From Bacteroidales bacterium (GTDB taxonomy: Bacteria; Bacteroidota; Bacteroidia; Bacteroidales; JAIOZK01), in contig JAIPBS010000009.1 in assembly GCA_021738625.1 (NCBI GenBank), positions 44,172-108,171 of the forward strand: a stretch of 64,000 nt of DNA, in the 5' to 3' direction. Positions 35,637 through 44,901 of the stretch are shown in pieces. The notes below the pieces were generated by a model, which saw only the letters and a program-made list of their open reading frames with translations, ran no database searches and was not told the DNA's origin. A program made the position numbers and the translations under genes. Each line of letters starts with the position of its first letter. The stretch's first letter is position 1.

Positions 35637-36251
35637 ATGGATGTTTCTGACAGTTACAGAACAATAGGTAAAACGGGGGAAGGACTATACAAAGAGAAAG
35701 GAAGCAAATTCATCGGAAAGGTCGTTTTGGTTGAAAATGAGGAAATGATAAAAGAAGCCCTGGGAACTATAAGGAAGGAGCACCATGGAGCCCGGCATCA
35801 CTGTTATGCCTGGTGCATGGGCGTCAAGCGCGTCGATTTCAGGATAAATGACGACGGCGAACCATCCGGAACCGCAGGCCGCCCCATTTACAATCAAATC
35901 CTTTCTGCTAACCTCACCAATGTTTTGCTGGTGGTTACAAGATATTACGGCGGAACCAAACTGGGAGCCAGCGGCCTGGCAAATGCTTACAAAACAGCTT
36001 CCAGAGAGGCCATTGCCAATGCAAAAATAAGCAAGCGAACAATCAATGATTATTTTTTACTCGAATACGACTACCCCGACACCAATGATGCAATGAAATT
36101 GCTGCATGATGACAACATTGAGCAGCTTCAACAGGATTTTGACATGAAATGCAAAATCACCTTCAGGATAAGAAAAAGCAAATCGGAAAAGTTGGTTGAA
36201 CAGATCAGAAATAACAACAAATTAAAGCTTAGTTATTTAAAGACCTACTAA
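35637..36251 (+). CDS. YigZ/IMPACT family protein
   Basis: 204-residue protein of the UPF0029/YigZ family, probably binding RNA or ribosomes. Signature segments: KEKGSKFIGKVVLVENEE, HHGARHHCYAWCMG, NDDGEPSGTAGRPIYNQI and TRYYGGTKLGASGLANAYKTA. Start at ATG 35637 gives the family length; the same frame is open back to 35529, but that would lie upstream of the predicted transcription start. Cellular role unsettled in the family. Confidence 0.9.
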   Translation: MDVSDSYRTIGKTGEGLYKEKGSKFIGKVVLVENEEMIKEALGTIRKEHHGARHHCYAWCMGVKRVDFRINDDGEPSGTAGRPIYNQILSANLTNVLLVVTRYYGGTKLGASGLANAYKTASREAIANAKISKRTINDYFLLEYDYPDTNDAMKLLHDDNIEQLQQDFDMKCKITFRIRKSKSEKLVEQIRNNNKLKLSYLKTY

Positions 36252-36504
36252 CAGCCTGAGGAACAAAAAAGAATGAAAACAAGTAATCAAATACCAGTTT
36301 TATCAGCTTTTATACGAAAAAAAAAGTACAAAATCAATGGGGGTTTTTCTTTTTTTTTAACTTTTTTAAGCCCATATTTGTTAAACATTTTTGATGCTCC
36401 CTTCCGGTCACAAAAATGTTATCATTCAAAACCAAAACCGGTAGAAAGTTTTATTAAGGCGAAAAGAGGATTAATTTAAGTTTAATCATTAACGATCAGT
36501 GCGA
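36252..36504. other. AT-rich leader before dnaA
   Basis: 253 bp, very AT-rich, with A9 at 36317-36325 and T tracts around 36349-36367. A perfect 10-bp inverted repeat AACATTTTTG (36384-36393)/CAAAAATGTT (36411-36420) may form a hairpin or operator. No TTATCCACA-like DnaA boxes are seen, so there is no support for oriC here. A 68-codon frame at 36273-36479 lacks convincing coding character. Confidence 0.45.
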
Positions 36505-37941
36505 ATGGAAAAGGATCATGTTGCAGTCTGGGATAATTGTCTCAAAATAATTAAAGATAATGTTCATTATCAAAGTTTCAAAACCTGGTTTGAACCAATC
36601 ACACCTGTAAAAATAAATGGAAATATTTTAACCATACAGGTGCCCAGCCAGTTTTTTTATGAGTGGCTTGAAGAGCATTATATAAATCTATTAAAAAAAA
36701 CCATCAAAAAGGAACTGGGCGCGGAAGGCAGGCTTGAGTACAGCATTATCATCGACAATTCCTTTAACGGCAACAGCCCGTATACCATTAACATTCCAAC
36801 CACCAATAAAAAAGCTGTGAAAAACCCTTCGGTTTCCATGCCGATCGATCTCAATAAGGGACAATCAAAGGATATCCCCAACCCTTTTATCATCCCGGGC
36901 CTAAAAAAAATCAAGGTACAATCGCAACTGGTCGATTCCTATTCGTTTGAAAATTTTGTTGAAGGTGACTGCAATCGCCTGGCCAGGTCAGCAGGTTATG
37001 CAGTTGCTGAAAACCCAGGCAAAACAGCATTTAACCCACTGCTGATCTATAGCGATGTGGGTTTGGGGAAAACCCACCTGGCCCACGCCATCGGCATACA
37101 AGCCAAGAACAACTTTCCCAACCTGACGGTGTTATATGTATCAACGGAACAATTTATCGCACAATACATCGAATCGGTGCGCAACAACAACCAAAATGAT
37201 TTTGTACATTTCTACCAAATGATCGATCTTCTGATCGTAGATGATATCCAGTTTTTGTCAGGCAAAGAAAAAACCCAGGACATTTTCTTTCATATATTCA
37301 ACCACCTGCATCAGAAAGGAAAACAAATCGTGATCACCTCCGACAAGCCACCCGTTGAAATGAAGGGCGTGGAACCTCGCCTGTTGTCGCGTTTTAAATG
37401 GGGACTGGCTGCCGACCTTCAAGTACCCGACCTGGAAACCAGAATTGCCATTCTTGAAAAGAGACTTTATAATGACGGCATCGAAATGCCTACAGACGTG
37501 GTTGAATATCTGGCCTACAGCATCACCACCAACATCCGCGAACTGGAAGGCGCCCTGATTTCAATCCTGGCCCAGTCGAGCCTAAACAAGAAGCCCATCA
37601 CCATTGAGCTTGCCAAGCAAATGATCGATAAGTTCGTAAAAAACACCACAAGAGAAATTTCAATCGACTATATCCAGAAGGTGGTTTGCGATTATTTCGG
37701 ACTTCCGCTTGATGCCATCAACTCCAAAACAAGAAAAAGAGAAATTGTGCAGGCAAGGCAGTTGGCCATGTTCTTCGCAAAAAAACACACCAAATCTTCC
37801 CTGGCCACCATTGGCCTGCATTGCGGCAATAAAGACCATGCAACTGTGCTGCATGCCTGCCGTACGGTGAACAATCTCATCGAAACCGATAAACAGTTCC
37901 GGCTTTATGTGGAAGAGCTTAACAAAAAAATCAAGCTTTAA
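36505..37941 (+). CDS. dnaA: Chromosomal replication initiator DnaA
   Basis: 478-residue AAA+ initiator that melts oriC and loads helicase. Domain I (about 1-90) is followed by a short linker, domain III with Walker A SDVGLGKTHLAHA, Walker B LLIVDDIQFL and sensor I ITSDKPPVEMKGVEPRLLSRFKWGL, and the DNA-binding domain IV ending in KDHATVLHACRTVNNLI, the box-recognition signature. Start ATG 36505 is preferred; GTG at 36499 would add two residues. No DnaA boxes lie nearby, so the gene is not obviously at the origin. Confidence 0.98.
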   Translation: MEKDHVAVWDNCLKIIKDNVHYQSFKTWFEPITPVKINGNILTIQVPSQFFYEWLEEHYINLLKKTIKKELGAEGRLEYSIIIDNSFNGNSPYTINIPTTNKKAVKNPSVSMPIDLNKGQSKDIPNPFIIPGLKKIKVQSQLVDSYSFENFVEGDCNRLARSAGYAVAENPGKTAFNPLLIYSDVGLGKTHLAHAIGIQAKNNFPNLTVLYVSTEQFIAQYIESVRNNNQNDFVHFYQMIDLLIVDDIQFLSGKEKTQDIFFHIFNHLHQKGKQIVITSDKPPVEMKGVEPRLLSRFKWGLAADLQVPDLETRIAILEKRLYNDGIEMPTDVVEYLAYSITTNIRELEGALISILAQSSLNKKPITIELAKQMIDKFVKNTTREISIDYIQKVVCDYFGLPLDAINSKTRKREIVQARQLAMFFAKKHTKSSLATIGLHCGNKDHATVLHACRTVNNLIETDKQFRLYVEELNKKIKL

Positions 37942-37973
37942 GGAAAACAACTCTTGTTTTTCCAAAATTTTTT
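37942..37973 (+). terminator. Putative terminator after dnaA
   Basis: GGAAAACAA (37942-37950) pairs with TTGTTTTTCC (37954-37963) with one bulge, followed by AAAATTTTTT to 37973. Low GC, so termination strength is uncertain. Confidence 0.45.
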
Positions 37974-38058
37974 AGTAATTTTAAAAAGAATAACACATCG
38001 TTATTTATATTGCTTCGGAAGCAAAAGATTATTTAGTTGTAAAAAATAATTAAGGATT

Positions 38059-38523
38059 ATGAAGATTTTATTCGTTTGTTTAGGGAACATTTGCAGATCA
38101 CCGCTGGCCGAAGGCATTTTGAAACATAAGCTGGAAGAAAAAAATCTGGAAGCAGTGGTCGAATCGGCAGGCTTTGAATCCTTTCATATCAATGAACATC
38201 CCGATAAAAGAGCAATAAAGGTAGCAAAAAGACATGGTATCGACATCAGTGACTATTCATGTAGGTTGTTTACCACGGAAGATTTTGACAAATACGACAA
38301 AATATATGTGATGGAAGCCGCAAACTTTAGGGATGCCAAATATTTTGCACGTGATGATAATGACCTGGAAAAGATAGAGTTCCTGATGGGTGTTATTCAT
38401 GGGAGGAATGAGCCTGTGCCCGACCCCTATTTCGGCGATGAGGACGGTTTTGAAAAAACTTTTCAGCAGATTGATCAGGCTTGTGAAAAAATTACCGAGA
38501 AACTCGCGAATAACAAACTTTAA
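38059..38523 (+). CDS. Low-molecular-weight protein-tyrosine phosphatase
   Basis: 154-residue cytoplasmic phosphatase. The catalytic P-loop CLGNICRSP (C7, R13, S14) and the general-acid loop VPDPYFG are intact. Length is standard. Such enzymes often act on bacterial tyrosine kinases that regulate exopolysaccharide; no such kinase is in the window. It precedes the PLP enzyme by 3 bp, so they are in one operon, and has a small hairpin (TTGCTT/AAGCAA, 38010-38024) in its leader. Confidence 0.94.
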   Translation: MKILFVCLGNICRSPLAEGILKHKLEEKNLEAVVESAGFESFHINEHPDKRAIKVAKRHGIDISDYSCRLFTTEDFDKYDKIYVMEAANFRDAKYFARDDNDLEKIEFLMGVIHGRNEPVPDPYFGDEDGFEKTFQQIDQACEKITEKLANNKL

Positions 38524-38526
38524 GCT

Positions 38527-39498
38527 GTGAGCATCTCAGCAGAAATCGACTTCCAGGTACCTGACCAGAAAGCGATCATTCTTGCTGCTTCGCGTATCAA
38601 AAATTACATCAACCAAACTCCTGTTTTCCGATCCGATACTTTTGACAAACGTTTTGGATGTGAGTTGCTGTTTAAATGTGAAAACTTCCAAAAAGCAGGC
38701 GCATTCAAATCAAGGGGTGCTGTGAATGCAGTTTTTTCCCTGTCTGAAGAAGAACTAAAAAATGGCGTGGCCACCCATTCTTCCGGCAATCACGCACAGG
38801 CACTCGCCAGAGCAGCCGCACTCAGAAACACAAAAGCATACATCGTGATGCCGGAAACCAGTCCGAAGGTGAAGGTTAATGCAGTGAAACATTACCAGGG
38901 TGAGATCACCTTCTGCAAACCCACATTGAAAGCAAGGGAAGAAAGCCTGAAAAAAATCATTAACGATACGGGTGCAATCGAAGTACATCCGTATAATAAC
39001 CTTATGATCATTGCCGGACAGGCTACCTGTGCCAAAGAAATATTTGAAGGGCACGATCATATCGATCAGATCGTAGCGCCTGTTGGCGGTGGTGGATTGC
39101 TCAGCGGAACAGCACTCAGCACCAACTATTTTTCATCAAAAACAACAGTAGTGGCCGCAGAACCTGAGATGGCAAACGATGCCTTCAAATCTTTCTATTC
39201 CGGCACTTTTACGCCCTCAGCAAATCCCAATACCATCGCTGACGGTTTGCTGACCTCCCTGGGCAGTTATACCTTTCCCCTCATTCAAAAATATGTGGAT
39301 CGTATCGTAACCGTCTCGGAAGAAGCCATTGTCGAAGCCATGCATTTGATCTGGGAACGGATGAAAATTATAATAGAACCGAGCGCTGCCGTGCCCTTCG
39401 CCTCCATCATTGAAAACAAGATCAATCATAAATCAAAAAAAATTGCACTGATTCTTTCCGGAGGAAATGTTGACCTGAACAAACTTCCATGGAAATGA
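38527..39498 (+). CDS. PLP-dependent threonine dehydratase/serine racemase-like enzyme
   Basis: 323-residue fold-type II PLP enzyme. The PLP lysine is in FKCENFQKAGAFKSRGAVNA, the substrate loop in THSSGNHAQALARAA, and the phosphate-binding loop in APVGGGGLLSGTAL. Without a C-terminal ACT domain it fits catabolic threonine dehydratase or serine racemase/dehydratase rather than biosynthetic IlvA. GTG at 38527 (MSISAEIDFQVPDQ) is the start. It overlaps the next gene by ATGA. Exact substrate is uncertain. Confidence 0.9.
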   Translation: MSISAEIDFQVPDQKAIILAASRIKNYINQTPVFRSDTFDKRFGCELLFKCENFQKAGAFKSRGAVNAVFSLSEEELKNGVATHSSGNHAQALARAAALRNTKAYIVMPETSPKVKVNAVKHYQGEITFCKPTLKAREESLKKIINDTGAIEVHPYNNLMIIAGQATCAKEIFEGHDHIDQIVAPVGGGGLLSGTALSTNYFSSKTTVVAAEPEMANDAFKSFYSGTFTPSANPNTIADGLLTSLGSYTFPLIQKYVDRIVTVSEEAIVEAMHLIWERMKIIIEPSAAVPFASIIENKINHKSKKIALILSGGNVDLNKLPWK

Positions 39499-40202
39499 AA
39501 AAAGGAAATTTATATCTAATACCTTCCGATATCGGAAATGATAAACTCACTGATGTTCTTCCGCAGAAAGTGTTTGACGTCATCCTTAAAACTGAGGTTT
39601 TTATCGTGGAGAACCTAAGAACCGCCCGGCGATTTCTAAGAAAAGCCGGTTTCAGTCAGGATTTTGAAAAGATCAGCTTCCACCTGCTCGACAAGCATAC
39701 TAAGCCCGAAGAATACCAGGCATATTTATCCTGCTGCCTGCAAGGGCAAGATACCGGCCTTCTTTCCGAAGCAGGAACACCCTGCATTGCTGATCCCGGT
39801 TCCGCCATCGTCAACCTGGCACACCGACAAAACATACGTGTTATCCCCCTGGTAGGGCCTTCCTCCATTTTGCTATCCCTCATGGCTTCAGGATTTAACG
39901 GACAAAACTTTTGCTTTCACGGATATCTTCCCATAAAAAAACATGAGCGAGAAAACAAGCTCAGGGAACTCGAAAAAATGGCTGAAGCACAAAATCAAAC
40001 ACAGGTATTCATCGAAACGCCATACCGGAACATGCAGATGCTGGAATCCATATTAAAAACATGCAACAAGAAAACCCAACTTTGTATTGCCGCAAATATT
40101 AGCCTGGAAAATGAACTGATTAAAAGCATGCAGGTAACCGAATGGAAAAAAGCAAAAGTGGATCTGCACAAAAAACCAACTGTTTATTTAATTTATGTCT
40201 AA
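39495..40202 (+). CDS. RsmI-like tetrapyrrole-methylase-family methyltransferase
   Basis: 235-residue SAM-dependent methylase of the tetrapyrrole methylase superfamily in the short Bacteroidota form related to 16S rRNA cytidine 2'-O-methyltransferase RsmI. Segments: GLLSEAGTPCIADPGSAIV, IPLVGPSSILLSLMASGFNGQ and FHGYLPIKKHERENKL, IETPYRN. Start ATG 39495 overlaps the preceding TGA; ATG 39489 is also possible. The rRNA target in this lineage is not shown here. Confidence 0.88.
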   Translation: MKKGNLYLIPSDIGNDKLTDVLPQKVFDVILKTEVFIVENLRTARRFLRKAGFSQDFEKISFHLLDKHTKPEEYQAYLSCCLQGQDTGLLSEAGTPCIADPGSAIVNLAHRQNIRVIPLVGPSSILLSLMASGFNGQNFCFHGYLPIKKHERENKLRELEKMAEAQNQTQVFIETPYRNMQMLESILKTCNKKTQLCIAANISLENELIKSMQVTEWKKAKVDLHKKPTVYLIYV

Positions 40203-40284
40203 ATTAGGCAACCCCTGTAATTAATTCAGCTTTCCGGCGTCATTATGTAAATGATAATGATATTTTTGCTGTAAAATAAAGGCT

Positions 40285-41181
40285 TTGGAGCAAACGGTAC
40301 TGGAAATACAAAATCTTTGTAAGAACTATGGCAGCATTAAAGCTGTAAACAACCTTTCCCTGAAAGTGGAAGCGGGCACCGTATACGGAATACTTGGCCC
40401 CAATGGAAGTGGAAAAACCACCACCCTGGGCATTCTGATGGATATCATCAATCCTGATAGCGGAAATTTCCTTTGGTTCGGACAACCATCCACTAAGTTT
40501 CAAAGGAAGAAAATAGGCGCAATTATAGAAGAGCCGGTTTTTTATCCCTATCTGAGCGCGATCAGAAACCTGAAGATCATTGCCGATATTAAAAATTGCA
40601 ACTATTCGGAAATTGAACGCGTGTTGAAGCTGGTCGGACTTTATCCCAGGAGATTTAGCAAGTTCAGAACTTTCTCACTTGGAATGAAACAAAGACTGGC
40701 AATTGCTGGTGCGCTACTGGGCGATGCAGAAGTACTGATCCTGGACGAACCCACCAACGGCCTCGATCCAAAAGGGATTGCCGAGATCAGACAGATCATT
40801 ATGGAAATTGCCGGTAAGGGCATTACCATCATTATAGCAAGCCACATACTTGACGAAGTACAAAAAATATGCACCGACGTGGCTGTACTGAATAACGGGC
40901 GGAAGATCGATTCGGGAAAAGTAAGCGAGGTGCTGAGCGAAACATTACTGATCGAAGTTGCCGCCCCTGAAATGAAAAAGTTAAAAGCTGCGGCGGGGAA
41001 ATATAAATCTGTTAGAAACACAAAACAAGAAGCGGATAAACTTATTGTGGAATTCAGCGAACAGGTGCAGGCGGATGATTTCAACCGCTTCCTGTTTTCG
41101 GAAGGGGTAACTGTTTCGCACCTCAGCATGCAAAAGAAAAGCCTTGAAAAATATTTTCTTGAAGTATTAAAAGGTTCATGA
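40285..41181 (+). CDS. ABC transporter ATPase
   Basis: 298-residue ATPase of the CcmA/NatA exporter class. Walker A GPNGSGKTT, signature FSLGMKQRLAIA and Walker B VLILDEPTNGLDPKG are present, with an 80-residue C-terminal extension typical of two-gene exporters. Start codon is TTG at 40285. A -7-like TATTTTTG lies at 40261-40268. Its stop overlaps the permease start (ATGA). Substrate unknown; drug, lipid or bacteriocin export are all possible. Confidence 0.92.
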   Translation: MEQTVLEIQNLCKNYGSIKAVNNLSLKVEAGTVYGILGPNGSGKTTTLGILMDIINPDSGNFLWFGQPSTKFQRKKIGAIIEEPVFYPYLSAIRNLKIIADIKNCNYSEIERVLKLVGLYPRRFSKFRTFSLGMKQRLAIAGALLGDAEVLILDEPTNGLDPKGIAEIRQIIMEIAGKGITIIIASHILDEVQKICTDVAVLNNGRKIDSGKVSEVLSETLLIEVAAPEMKKLKAAAGKYKSVRNTKQEADKLIVEFSEQVQADDFNRFLFSEGVTVSHLSMQKKSLEKYFLEVLKGS

Positions 41182-41984
41182 TCACATTGCTAAAAATAGA
41201 ACTGAAGAAAATCCTGCCCAACAAGACCTTTTGGGTTTTGATCGGGCTGTATATTTTGCTTACCGGTTTTATTCTTTTCAGCATACAGGGCATTGTAAAC
41301 AGTTTTGCTTCGAATGTTTCCGACGATGAATTCCCCGATATGCTCAGTTTTTCACTCTATCGTTTTCCGGTGGTATGGCACAATCTTACCTACGTGGTTG
41401 GATTTCTGAAGATATTCCTTGCCGTGGTGATCATCGTGCTGGTTACCAATGAGTATTCATTTAAAACCATACGCTTAAATATTTCCAGTGGGTTGAGCAG
41501 AACCGATTTCGTGTTGGGAAAGGTGTTGCTAACCGCTTTCTTGAGCCTGCTGGCAGTTTTATTGGTTTTTATATCGGGATTAATACTTGGAATGCTCAAT
41601 ACCGCAGTGATTACCTTTGACGGAATCTTTGACAAGTTTTCATTTTTACTTGCCTATTTTCTTGAAATATTCACCTATCTTTCCTTTGCCATGCTGATCG
41701 GCTTTTTGTTGAAAAGATCGGGACTTTCAATCGGCTTGTTGCTGCTGTATGGTTATATAGTTGAACCCATTGCGGTATTCTATCTACCCGATCACCTGGA
41801 AAGGATCATGCCGCTCGAAAGTGTCAGCCGGTTGATCGGGCTTCCCAAAACATCCATCATGAAGTTGATTGACAAGATCGATTTTATCAACTATGTGCGT
41901 TGGGAAGATGCGGTTATCTCCTCAGGATATGCCCTGCTTTTCCTGTTCCTTGTTTTTCTGATCGCCAAAAAACGCGATTTTTAA
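41178..41984 (+). CDS. ABC-2 type permease
   Basis: 268-residue membrane protein with about six helices, beginning MITLLKIELKKILPNKTFWV, the usual start of ABC-2 permeases, followed by NEYSFKTIRLNISSGLSRTDF, a conserved loop after helix 2. It overlaps the ATPase gene by four bases and forms the transmembrane part of that exporter. Substrate unknown. Confidence 0.88.
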   Translation: MITLLKIELKKILPNKTFWVLIGLYILLTGFILFSIQGIVNSFASNVSDDEFPDMLSFSLYRFPVVWHNLTYVVGFLKIFLAVVIIVLVTNEYSFKTIRLNISSGLSRTDFVLGKVLLTAFLSLLAVLLVFISGLILGMLNTAVITFDGIFDKFSFLLAYFLEIFTYLSFAMLIGFLLKRSGLSIGLLLLYGYIVEPIAVFYLPDHLERIMPLESVSRLIGLPKTSIMKLIDKIDFINYVRWEDAVISSGYALLFLFLVFLIAKKRDF

Positions 41985-41989
41985 ATGTG

Positions 41990-42019
41990 TTGCATAATTG
42001 ATAAAATGTACTACCTTTG
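41990..42019 (+). promoter_or_regulatory. Promoter of the sugar transferase gene
   Basis: TTG at 41990-41992, 19-bp spacer and TACCTTTG at 42012-42019, a full match to TAnnTTTG. The coding start is 34 bp downstream. Confidence 0.6.
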
Positions 42020-42053
42020 ACCAACTCAACACACCTATTACTGAGCAATTTAA

Positions 42054-42863
42054 ATGAGGAGAAGATTCAGGGTTGACAAGCCGGAAACATTTGTGGAGTT
42101 TCGCCTTCCACCGGGAAAACGGATATTTGACATAGTTTTCACCTGCTTCGCATTGCTTTTACTTTCTCCGGTTTTGTTGCTCATCGCCATCATCATCAAG
42201 ATAGATTCCAAAGGTCCTGTGATTTACTATTCCGAACGGGTTGGCACGGGTTACGAAATTTTCCGTTTCTTTAAATTCCGTTCGATGTACCAGGGTTCCG
42301 AAGAAAAACGTGCATCTTTGTCGGCTTTCAACCAATATCTGATAAACAAACATGGCAAAGGAGATAATCCCGAAGAAGATCAATGCCCCGAATGTAAGCG
42401 CCTTGGATATCCCTGCTCACCGACACTTTATATCGATGGCAATGAAATCTGCGAAAACCTGTATTTGTATAAAAAACGTCTGCATCAATCCAATGCCACC
42501 TTTTTTAAGGTAAAAGACGACCCTCGTGTTACACCGGTCGGAAGATTTATAAGAAGAACCAACCTGGATGAATTACCTCAATTGTTCAATGTTCTGAAAG
42601 GAGACATGTCTATTGTGGGAAACCGGCCCCTGCCAATGTATGAAGCCGAAATGTTAACCAGCGACCAGTGGGCTTTGCGGTTTATAGCTCCGGCAGGCAT
42701 TACTGGTTTATGGCAGGTTTATTATAATAAAAAAGGAATGCTTTCGGAAGATGAAAGAAAAAACCTCGACAACAAATACGCCCTGAATGCCTCAGCCTGG
42801 GTTGATATCAAGGTCATCCTCCAGACAATACCGGTGATCTTCAAGAAAAAAGACAACCTCTGA
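42054..42863 (+). CDS. Polyprenyl-phosphate sugar-1-phosphate transferase with Cys-rich insert
   Basis: 269-residue initiating glycosyltransferase of the bacterial sugar transferase (WcaJ/RfbP) family that loads the first sugar of an exopolysaccharide or glycan onto undecaprenyl phosphate. One N-terminal helix (about 23-50), then FKFRSM, KDDPRVTPVGRFIRRTNLDELPQLFNV and GDMSIVGNRPLP are intact. Between FRSM and FFKVKDDPR is an insert of about 70 residues with C111, C114, C121 and C133 (CPECKRLGYPC...C). The gene stands alone; no polysaccharide cluster surrounds it. Convergent with the M48 protease gene, 2 bp apart. Confidence 0.9.
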   Translation: MRRRFRVDKPETFVEFRLPPGKRIFDIVFTCFALLLLSPVLLLIAIIIKIDSKGPVIYYSERVGTGYEIFRFFKFRSMYQGSEEKRASLSAFNQYLINKHGKGDNPEEDQCPECKRLGYPCSPTLYIDGNEICENLYLYKKRLHQSNATFFKVKDDPRVTPVGRFIRRTNLDELPQLFNVLKGDMSIVGNRPLPMYEAEMLTSDQWALRFIAPAGITGLWQVYYNKKGMLSEDERKNLDNKYALNASAWVDIKVILQTIPVIFKKKDNL

Positions 42864-42865
42864 AT

Positions 42866-44107
42866 TTAACTTTTTTTCAGTCTTCGTAAGGCTGCCAAAC
42901 GCTTCAATAATGGAGGATGTGAATAATAAAAGAACACATAGCAGGGATGCGGCTGCAAATTGCTCAGGTTGTCAACGCTTAGCTTTTTGAGTGCAAGCCT
43001 GAGCTTATCCGCCCGATAGTTTTTCCCGGCAAAGCGATCAGCAGCGTACTCGTTCTTTCTGGAAATATAATTTGAGATCAAACCCAGGATCAGGCTAAGC
43101 GGTGAATACAAAAGGCCGAATGCCAGCACACCCATGTGAAAACTACTCTGCTCGGCTCCCAGTGCTTTTGACAAAACCGGTTGATCAATAAACACGGATA
43201 AAATATACAGCATCACACCGGTCTGAATCATGGACAAGATAAGGGCCAATGTGGTATGTTTCTTCTTAAAATGACCAATTTCATGAGCCAGCACGGCAAC
43301 GATCTCTTCATTTGTATGATTGTTTATCAAAGTATCGAACAAAACAATCCGCTTTTTAGGTCCCATCCCGGTAAAGTATGCATTCGCTTTCGTACTCCTT
43401 TTTGATCCATCCATCACATAAATATTCTTCAAACCAAAATCAAGCTGTCCTGCGAGCTTTTCTATCATATTGCGAAGCTCGCCTTCTTTAAGCGGCCGCT
43501 GTTTGTTAAACAGAGGGACGATCAGATTGGAGTAGAACATAAACATAAGGATCATGAACAATGAGATGGCTCCCCAGGCCACCAGCCAGAACCACTGGCC
43601 GGTGGATTGCCATATCCATATGATCAAGGCCAAAAGGCCACCACCAATGATCGCACCCAGCAACCAACCCTTAAGCTTGTCTAACACAAAAGTTTTTACG
43701 CTTGTTTTATTAAAGCCAAAACGCTCCTCTACCACAAAGGTGTACCAGGCAGAAAATGGCGTCGATAACAAATCGGCTGCAAAGGCAAGTATGCCAAAAA
43801 ACAGCAAAGCCATCAAAATCGGATTGGAGGTATATTGCCTTACGAAATCATCAAGCCAGGCAAAGCCACCCAGGATAAGCATCACTATCATGGCAATAAA
43901 GGATAAAGAACCGGTAAGGATGGAAAACCTTTGCTTTGCCCGAAAATACTGTTGGGACTTTTTGTATTTGTCTTCATTGTAAAAGCCTTTGAGTTCAGCG
44001 GGAAGCTGGTCACTCCAATTTTTCTGGTTGAGATAATCAAGCACCAACTCAAGAATAAAATTGAAGACAATGATCGCAACAATAAAATAAAACAACATTT
44101 CAGCCAT
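42866..44107 (-). CDS. M48 family CAAX-protease-like membrane metallopeptidase
   Basis: 413-residue zinc protease resembling Ste24/CAAX prenyl protease 1. Several membrane helices flank the zinc motif HEIGHFKKKH (residues in VLAHEIGHF), a later Glu ligand lies in SRKNEYAADRFAG, and the RKNEYAADR segment is conserved in the family. It probably degrades or trims membrane proteins. Last gene of a four-gene minus-strand set (fabG, VWA protein, YdcF-like, protease). Confidence 0.92.
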   Translation of the reverse strand: MAEMLFYFIVAIIVFNFILELVLDYLNQKNWSDQLPAELKGFYNEDKYKKSQQYFRAKQRFSILTGSLSFIAMIVMLILGGFAWLDDFVRQYTSNPILMALLFFGILAFAADLLSTPFSAWYTFVVEERFGFNKTSVKTFVLDKLKGWLLGAIIGGGLLALIIWIWQSTGQWFWLVAWGAISLFMILMFMFYSNLIVPLFNKQRPLKEGELRNMIEKLAGQLDFGLKNIYVMDGSKRSTKANAYFTGMGPKKRIVLFDTLINNHTNEEIVAVLAHEIGHFKKKHTTLALILSMIQTGVMLYILSVFIDQPVLSKALGAEQSSFHMGVLAFGLLYSPLSLILGLISNYISRKNEYAADRFAGKNYRADKLRLALKKLSVDNLSNLQPHPCYVFFYYSHPPLLKRLAALRRLKKS

Positions 44108-44122
44108 GTCTATTAAAATTTT

Positions 44123-44890
44123 TTAAATATAACCCATAGTCCAGTAAGCAACATATCCCAGGCTTTCATGTATGAGTCTATCCCACAACACAAAGTTAAT
44201 TATTGAAGGAACAAACAAATGGGCAAAGTGATATCTTCGGGGACCGGCGTATGCATTTGTGCTGTATGGTTCTGTTGATATTCCCTGCTTCTCAAAACAG
44301 GCCGCTGCCCTGGGCATGTGAATAGCGGAAGTAATGAGCAGGAATTTCCCTTCCGGGTATTCTCTTTTAAGGAGCTCTGCTGAAAAAACTGCATTTTCAT
44401 AAGTGTTCTCCGAGAGACTGTCGATGATAATATCCTGTTCAGGAATACCAATGTTCACCAGAAATTCTTTCAGCATAGACGATTCAAGCATATCCCTGAA
44501 AACAATATTGCCCGAGCCGCCCGAAAGCATCAATTTTTCTATATGCCCCCTTTTATATAGCTCTATGGCCTGCAGCAAACGGTCGATGTTGTTCCTGTAG
44601 GTACGCCTGTCCTTTTCTTCATCATAGGAAATCATGCCACCTCCAAGCACAATTCCAACATCATAGCGGTTTTCAATATCTCCGGTTTTGGTTACAGGCA
44701 CTTCCCAGAGCCGGATTGTTTCCATCACAATAAATGAGTTGGAAAAGAAGTAAAGTAAGATCAGCGAAATAAACAGCAGCCGTTTTTGTCTTCTGATCTT
44801 CCGGGTGATCAGGGCGAAAATCAACAGAACCAAAATCCACAGGAAAGGACTCAAAAAAAGGTTTAATATTTTGGATATGATAAAAAACAC
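44123..44890 (-). CDS. YdcF/SanA-type (DUF218) membrane protein
   Basis: The DUF218 domain (VGIVLGGGMISYDEEKDRRT, LMLSGGSGN, ENTYENAVFSAELLKREYP, LITSAIHMPRAAACFEKQG) follows two N-terminal helices; this is the ElyC/YdcF layout, linked in other bacteria to envelope integrity. The open frame reaches back to an ATG at 44974, inside the upstream gene, but GTG at 44890 starts right after that gene's stop and gives 255 residues beginning at the first membrane helix. I prefer the GTG. Function in this lineage is inferred. Confidence 0.8.
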   Translation of the reverse strand: MFFIISKILNLFLSPFLWILVLLIFALITRKIRRQKRLLFISLILLYFFSNSFIVMETIRLWEVPVTKTGDIENRYDVGIVLGGGMISYDEEKDRRTYRNNIDRLLQAIELYKRGHIEKLMLSGGSGNIVFRDMLESSMLKEFLVNIGIPEQDIIIDSLSENTYENAVFSAELLKREYPEGKFLLITSAIHMPRAAACFEKQGISTEPYSTNAYAGPRRYHFAHLFVPSIINFVLWDRLIHESLGYVAYWTMGYI

Positions 44891-44901
44891 AACTGTTGAT
44901 T

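Noticed and set aside
36273..36479. 68-codon open frame before dnaA
   Set aside because: Crosses poly-A/poly-T tracts and an inverted repeat, no signal or motif, sequence looks like leader DNA.
36252..36504. Possible oriC beside dnaA
   Set aside because: The region is AT-rich but contains no recognisable DnaA boxes.
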